The notes under the pieces: model-generated | Told to the model about the DNA's origin: nothing | Database searches by the model: none | The model's input: only the letters and a program-made list of their open reading frames with translations | Assembly (NCBI GenBank): GCA_036872755.1 | Contig: JAVHNS010000001.1 | Location: 3,658,001-3,722,000, forward strand | DNA: 64,000 nt | Direction of reading: 5' to 3' | Origin: Orbilia blumenaviensis | Taxonomy: Eukaryota; Ascomycota; Orbiliomycetes; Orbiliales; Orbiliaceae | In this document: piece after piece, positions 58,701-64,000 of the stretch | Numbering within the stretch: position 1 is the first letter of the stretch | Layout of the letters: each line of letters begins with the position of its first letter | Translations under genes and position numbers: made by a program

Positions 58701-59094
58701 CCAATGGACGCTAGCAAGTTGAGCTCCACCGTGTATGTTCTTGATCGTATGCTTTGTACTTAAAGACCATGAGCCATCCTTTGTCGCGGCTTGTAAATGG
58801 CGGATTTCGACGTCTGTACCGTTCGCTGCTATGGAGGCTATGCACCCGAGTTTACCCCAGGCTATAGTTCTATACGACGGGGATATCTTATATTAGAGTA
58901 CGTAGAAGACTAGATACTGGTTGCGAAAGGGATATAAAAAAATGGAGAGATTGGATGGAAAGGATCTGGAGAGGGGCATACTGTCGGCAACCGCCCTGTC
59001 GCAGCCTGTCCAGGTACTCCTGGATACCTCGTATGGTACTCGCATTGTCCTCAAAGAGATCTCCCAGACCAGTATCCATCAGAATTCCAGGCAT
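55766..59094 (-). CDS. MED16: Mediator complex subunit 16 (Sin4)
   Basis: Eleven exons were assembled: 59094-58982, 58869-58533, 58469-58223, 58136-57736, 57670-57546, 57468-57377, 57308-57189, 57118-57008, 56945-56667, 56602-56471, 56403-55766. They encode 864 residues, with every phase consistent. The start MPGILMDTGLGDLFED was chosen because the only extension uses GTG. Characteristic blocks: IAWGKLGCIASI, VHWNNIGSEIAITDIYGRLAIW (WD-like N-terminal propeller), MLVGLWWLNMNKP, YTDGSFEIRDR, LHPGFDQLAQRR, and a C-terminal cysteine pattern RRCLRCGEV...CVCGCLW. Med16 belongs to the Mediator tail and links sequence-specific activators to RNA polymerase II. The 63-bp intron at 58532-58470 removes an in-frame TAG, and the 65-bp intron at 57735-57671 corrects the frame; these two are the least certain splices. 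The gene is divergent from VPS25, with 563 bp between starts. Confidence 0.87.
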
Positions 59095-59657
59095 GGCTTT
59101 CACGTCGCCGTCGCACACCGGCCTGGCCTGCTGCTTGGCCTACAAACGAGATGTTCGGATTATATCGCTTTCCGATGCTGTGGTATATATAATAGCTGGC
59201 GGCGGTGGGTGTGATCGGCTTAATCCTATCGGAGAAAGGGGATAGATTATCTAGTAGTCGATGTATATCGTGGCAGTTTAGTGGAGATGCACATAGGCAT
59301 GCACATGGGAACGAGCGCTGTGATCGATCGGATGGGATATCAAGGTGTGGATTGTATCGTATCGTGGTTGGTTGGTCGCAGCGCAGGTTTGCGACGGAAG
59401 ATGGATGGCCTGGGAAGACGCGTTTTCGGCAAATTCCAAAGCTAAAATGGGCCGCTCTGCGCCTAAGAAGGACCGCTTGGTTTAGCGTAGGCCCAACCAA
59501 GTAATGGGTAGCCCCACCATGCAGCTGTTCCTTCCTTCCTTCCTTCCCTCCCTGCAACCACATGCTATCGATATCTCGACACCAATACCGATCAGATTCG
59601 ATTTCCGAGACAATGATGTAGAGAGCGACCAACCTACGCCATATAGAGTATTGTATC
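59095..59657. promoter_or_regulatory. Bidirectional promoter region of Med16 and Vps25
   Basis: 563 bp between divergent start codons. It includes a CCTTCCTTCCTTCC run near 59529-59545. A long minus-strand frame crosses it but continues antisense to Vps25 exon 1 and was rejected. Confidence 0.5.
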
Positions 59658-60298
59658 ATGTCTGACTCCAAAAACAAAGCCGACTTGCCGGCATACTACC
59701 CAGAATTCTACACCTTCCCACCATTCTATACTCGCCAGCCAAACGCCGCTTCGTGGTCCTCACAACTCTCCCAATGGCGCTCGTTTATCCTGGGCTACTG
59801 TCGTGCGCACAAACTATGGCGACTCAACCTCGTCGATGCAATGGAAACCGACCTATTCTACAATAAGTCCATAAACCGTATGTATTATTTTGCTCCCTTA
59901 CTTGTTTTGTAAAATAATATTTCTGAAGAATAGATAACTAATACAAGTGAAACTATTGAATTGCAGGCAAGCTACCCCTCCCCACCATCCGCGAAGTTGT
60001 CGACGACCTCGTAAAGTCCTCGAACGCCGAATGGGTTTCCTCCGAGAAATCAATCGCTTATATCTACTGGCGTACCCCTGAGGATTTTGCTTCGCAGATA
60101 TACTCATGGGTCGATGATACTGGCCAGAAGGGAACTGTACTGACGCTCTTAGAATTGACGGAGGGTGACAATACGACACAGCAGGAGTGGTATGGTATGG
60201 ATCAGACGATGTTGGTTAAGTGTCTGAACGTGCTAGTGAAGAGGGGTCAGGCGCAGGTATTCAGTGTCGGCGATGATAAGGGTGTGAAGGTGTGGTAG
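59658..60298 (+). CDS. VPS25: ESCRT-II subunit Vps25
   Basis: Two exons, 59658-59877 and 59967-60298 (89-bp intron), encode 183 residues, about the usual size. The signature FPPFYTRQPN near the N-terminus contains the PPxY-like element that contacts Vps22/Vps36. SQLSQWRSFILGYCRAHKLWRL and ETDLFYNKSINRKLPLPTI build the first winged helix. The second winged helix includes YIYWRTPEDFASQIYSWVDD, GQKGTVLTLLEL and LVKCLNVLVKRGQAQVF. Two Vps25 copies join one Vps22 and one Vps36 in ESCRT-II and recruit Vps20 (ESCRT-III) for multivesicular-body sorting of ubiquitinated membrane cargo; in fungi this pathway also serves ambient-pH signalling. Splice and family assignment are unambiguous. Confidence 0.95.
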
Positions 60299-60800
60299 TG
60301 GGCTTCGCGCCGTCCAGATTAGCTTTGACTATAACCCCGCGGCTAGATTACACCATGATATATGCAGCGGCGGTTTGGATATTGTGTGAGAATGGGTTGC
60401 TTGCATCCTTATGGAGTTGGTGTTTTGATTCCAGCATTTACTTCTTTCTTCTTTTATGTTTTCCAAGGTTCATATACCCGAATATGCATTTGCATCTTAG
60501 TATAATCTGGTTCCAGTGCCCGTTCTTGTTATAGTACATATTCTGAGTATACAGTAGTAACGCCATATAAGAAGACCTATCGCTGACAATCGCCACCATA
60601 AAATAAAACAAAAAAAAAAAAAAAAAAAAAAAAAAAACCCTCGCGGCTGGGTATACAAAGCCACCGCTTACCCAGGGGTGATAGCTGGCATGGAAGAAAG
60701 AAAGGGACGGGCGGCCACTCAGGCGGAAAGTTACCTACGGCGTAGATTCGTGTGTTATCCAAGACACTACTGTCCTGTCCTGAGGACGCACATATTTCCT
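60299..60800. other. Convergent 3' region
   Basis: Between the Vps25 and Rtt107-like stop codons. It includes an A28 tract at 60610-60637. No gene recognised. Confidence 0.55.
60610..60637. repeat. A28 mononucleotide tract
   Basis: Uninterrupted run of 28 A between convergent genes. Confidence 0.8.
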
Positions 60801-63774
60801 CTACGATAGGTTAAACTTGTTACCCCATACCAGTTTCTGGGTCATGGCGGCGTCAAGAAGCCAGTCTGTACTATAGACTAAGGGATCCCACCCTGACTCT
60901 TTCGCCATCCTCTTGAACCCAGCCCACAACTTCTCGTCTTCCGATGCAGAGAGCAATACCAACTTCTTCGTTATCGATGACTCTTTATTTGGGGCGATTC
61001 CGCCTCTTTTAACAGCCTTAAACAATACCGCTGACCCGGCATTCGCTTCTACGATCTTTTTGAATGTTGCAAACCCTGGGCTAACATTTGGTGTGACGTA
61101 GACGGTCAAACCTTCCAGTAATTTCCCTTCATTCTCTCTAGCCCTCTCTAACGACTCCTTGAGGTTGATCTTTAACTTCTTCTCGCCTTCTGCGTCCTTG
61201 AGGAGATACGATTTCGTATCCACAATGGTTTTCTGTTTTAAGCATTCGTCAACCCAGCTGGAGTTGACGATAGTCGGTGCTCGAGCGAGCGCGCAGACGA
61301 ATTTCTCCGTTCGAACGACACGAGGGGCGCAAACATGCGTGACATGGGCGTCCGGGTTCTCTATACACTGAATGCCGATTTCTCGGAGCGCCCTCTATAT
61401 TTCCATATTAATACCAGCCCATAGAATAATCATTTCACGGGTATCAAACATACCTTCTCGGCCTCTTCCCTGCTTGGACGATCGACCCAAGCCTGGTGGG
61501 ATGTCAAAAGCAGATACACCGAGATAACGACTTTCTCCATCGATTTCTTCTTCTGCTTCTTTGGCTTCTCGGGTTTCTCATCCTCATCCATAGGCTCAGG
61601 CTCCGTTTCTTCTGGGAGACTCCTCTTTTTCGGCCCCTTTACGGCCTCGACCTCCGGGGTATTACTCCGTCTACCACCATGTAAAACACCGCCCTTCCTC
61701 TTTTTCTCCTTCTCAAACTTCAATACATCTGGCATTATTTCGTGAAGTTTCTTTGTCGCGCTTTCCTTTGCCTTTCTACTCCCTGTTGAGAACGGTGGCG
61801 AGCTGCCCATAATTGTTGTTCTCGGTGTCTCCAATAGCGTAGATACCCGCTTATTACCCCTAGGTGTCTCGGCTGGTCCTTCGCTGAAAGTCGACTTCGA
61901 TCCTTTGGGCCTACCGGCCTTCCTAGCCGGCTTCTTCTCAACTTCTTCCTCTTCTTCCTCCTCCTCTGATTCCTCCTTTGCTTTCCCTTTTCCCTTCGAT
62001 TTCTTCTTTCGCTTAGTATCCACATCCGCATCAGCCATTTCTATATCCGTGTCATCTTTCTCTCCTTCCCCTTCGTCTTCGTCTTCCTCCTCTTGTTCTT
62101 CCTCTTCATCCAGCGGAAAGAAAACATGGGAAATTGCTTCCAAATCAATCCTCGTCTGCCCAACTATTTCCATAAGATTTGTACGCTTAGGGAATGTCGT
62201 ATATTTCGGATTAGTAAGCGTTTGCATTTCCCATTTGGCATAACTCTCCTCAAGCCAAAGATGATTGACGATGTTTGTATTCCATTCTCTCGCGGCGTCG
62301 ACTTTGTCGGAGTGGTCTCTCGCTGTGATAAGATGTGTATTTTCGGGCTTTAGGGCTCGAGTGAAAGTTGCCCCCGCGGCTTCTATCAGATTTTCAAGAT
62401 ACATACGGGCATCACCGTTGTAGTTTGAAACCGATATTATCTATAACAAGCTTATGTTAGCTGGGGAAAGGGACATATGAGAAGAATATTAACCCACCAT
62501 CTCATCCATTCCAGGAATAGGAATCTTCGCTCTAGGGTAATGGAGTAAAAACTTCCTGGGTGCAACCCACTCCAGCCTCGTCGTCATCCAATACAGCCAG
62601 GTTAGATTTCCAACATCAATCCCCTTTCTGCTAGCATAGATGTAGTCATCTCCATGTCTGTAGTGACAAACTAATACATTGGCATCCTTAATATCATCAG
62701 CTAGCTTCCCACTACCTTGAACTACTATATCCGTAATGGTCTTCAGCAGCTTTTCATTCAACCCCAGCTCAGTGCTAAAGAAGAATGTTTTCCCCACAAA
62801 AATAGTAGTCTCGCGTCGCATGCACTTGGGGTCTGTTTCCAGTTTTTCTCGGTGGTCATGAGTGTGGGTAAGGTTGATGGTTGGATAAGGAAGAGGATCG
62901 GTTGCTTTCATGGTCATGATATCCGCATTGGGAAGTAGGTAGGGTGTCTCGTCGATTCTACGGTTCAATTTTAGACAATCATCGAACCTATATGCTGGTT
63001 AGCTTGATTTAATGTGATAGAATAGAGAGGAATAACCTACCAATGTGGCATCACAATCTTAGCACCCAATCCCTTCTCTAGAGCCATTTTGCAGATATCC
63101 TATAAAATCCGCCCGAGCTTTAGCACATATATCCCTGTTCTTAAGTATTAATTATTCCAATTTCTTACATTGTCCAGAGTGAGAGCGACTATATGCGTCG
63201 TCAGCTTTGATAAGCTTGTCTTATATAAGCCTCCCATCGCCAGAATCCCACCACAGATAGCCTCGCTATCACCTTCCGGTAGATCGGCAATAACAGCATC
63301 TATGCCGGAGAATATCATTCTGGGATCGGCGTTGTAGGCCCGTACATTCTGGGTTCTCTTCTTCGCAATAGAGTCGTATACCCAGGAAGGTTTCGTAACG
63401 GTAAGCATTCTCTGATCGATCTCGCCGGCAAGTCGGCGACGTTCAAGTTCAGAGAATTCGGAAAATTCGATATCTGGGGAGATGATATGGGTAGTGTCTT
63501 CGAGGTTGATGCTAGGAATTCCCTGCGTGCTGGGTTCAAGCTCAACTTCCACAGCGCCATGGTCGAGGAGATGCTGTCTGACCTAAAAAAAAAAAAAGAG
63601 CAAAGGTACGATGTTACTTTAGCTAAGGACCATTTAAATTTTTCGAATATGTATAGCATGTGCATCTAGAAGATTCATACATACTTTGTCATATTCTTCT
63701 CCAGAAAACTGTGGACCTCTGATTAAGGTGAAGTTGATATCATTGAACAGCGGCTTCTGCTTTGGAGCCGCCAT
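60801..63774 (-). CDS. Multi-BRCT genome-stability scaffold (Rtt107/Brc1-like)
   Basis: Six exons, 63774-63685, 63582-63169, 63099-63041, 62987-62498, 62440-61454 and 61394-60801, encode 877 residues; introns are 102, 69, 53, 57 and 59 bp. BRCT-type folds appear in order: one at the N-terminus (FTLIRGPQFSGEEYDKVRQH, ~16-95), ~118-205 (IFSGIDAVIADLP...GGLYKTSLSKLTTHIVA...KIVMPHWFDDCLK), ~248-335 (IFVGKTFFFSTELG...LTWLYW), ~352-440 (IISVSNYNGDARMYLENLIEAAGATF...NIVNHLWLEESY), and a C-terminal tandem from ~650 (APTIVNSSWVDECLKQ; LVYSTDWLLDAAMTQKLVW). Between repeats 4 and 5 is a low-complexity linker, acidic (EEEEQEEEDEDEGEGE) then basic. The 4+2 arrangement is that of Rtt107/Brc1, which binds phosphorylated H2A through the C-terminal pair and organises Smc5/6, Slx4 and nuclease-related factors at stalled forks. 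Confidence 0.86.
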
Positions 63775-64000
63775 CGTGAGAAACTGCCCACAAAGGTATG
63801 GTCCGGATAACCGATAGTATCCAGTAGCTGGTCACCGGAAGGATGAAAACTATACTATCGTAGAAGATAGCATATAGTCGAAAGGCAGGTAGAACGCGAC
63901 CCTAAATCAGTGGCCTCTTTGGATCCCCAGAAAAGCAAGCCGAGAAGGTGTGAGAAGGAGAAGAGGGAGAAGAGGGAGGGAAGAGGCAAAGCTTGGGAAG
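63775..64000. other. Upstream region of the Rtt107-like gene
   Basis: Purine-rich on the plus strand, ending in GAGAAGAGGGAGAAGAGGG repeats (CT-rich in the gene's own direction), as in several other promoters of this window. No gene seen before the window ends. Confidence 0.5.

Noticed and set aside
59095..59118. Upstream extension of Med16 by eight residues
   Set aside because: Would start at GTG; the ATG at 59094 gives the family-like MPGILMDTGLGDLFED start.
59051..59677. 208-codon minus-strand frame across the Med16/Vps25 interval
   Set aside because: It is out of frame with Med16 exon 1, overlaps the Vps25 start antisense and has no family.
1..64000. CRISPR array, rRNA operon, intact transposase or retroelement polyprotein
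   Set aside because: None of the spaced direct repeats, conserved rRNA words or catalytic motifs were seen on either strand.

Overview
The window looks like nuclear DNA of a filamentous ascomycete (Pezizomycotina). The evidence is short GT-AG introns (mostly 53-112 bp, often with a CTAAC/CTGAC-like branch site), strongly conserved core proteins of fungal type (dynactin p62, Med16, Vps25, an Rtt107/Brc1-like BRCT protein), and families expanded in or typical of moulds (LPMO-like X325 copper proteins, GLEYA adhesin, multi-membrane ankyrin protein, FRE metalloreductase). I cannot fix the class or genus from sequence alone.

Layout. 0.8-3.4 kb: two divergent, secreted, GPI-type X325/BIM1-like copper proteins. 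3.4-10.2 kb: gene-empty DNA with a 500-bp element bounded by perfect 21-bp inverted repeats. 10.2-12.3 kb: a ferric/cupric reductase with a long pyrimidine-rich leader. 14.1-17.1 kb: a dithiol glutaredoxin and a LanC-like protein on the minus strand. 18.4-23.5 kb: dynactin p62 tail-to-tail with a prenylated (CaaX) fungal protein of unknown function. 27.0-28.1 kb: a broken short-chain dehydrogenase. 29.6-34.0 kb: a 1294-residue membrane-ankyrin protein with a 22-nt micro-exon. 37.2-38.2 kb: a membrane-anchored ubiquitin-like/BAG co-chaperone whose start codon is unresolved. 41.1-42.3 kb: a GLEYA adhesin. 42.3-49.5 kb: gene-poor DNA with a diverged tandem duplication. 49.5-51.3 kb: a single-pass Ser/Thr-rich surface-sensor-like protein. 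53.2-54.3 kb: a mitochondrial double HMG-box protein with a histone-H1-like Lys/Ala tail. 55.8-63.8 kb: a compact housekeeping block of Med16, Vps25 and an Rtt107-like protein.

Possible functional links are few and inferred. The X325 pair and the metalloreductase both belong to extracellular copper/iron handling, and glutaredoxin and LanC-like proteins both involve glutathione. No biosynthetic cluster, intact transposase, CRISPR array, rRNA gene or convincing tRNA gene was seen. The most unusual items are the domain architecture of the mitochondrial HMG protein, the inverted-repeat element, the divergent X325 pair and several small-exon or start-codon anomalies.

Limits: exon structures were assembled by eye from reading frames, splice motifs and recalled family patterns. 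No alignment or database search was run. Start codons for the BAG-domain gene and the Ser/Thr-rich membrane protein are the least certain.
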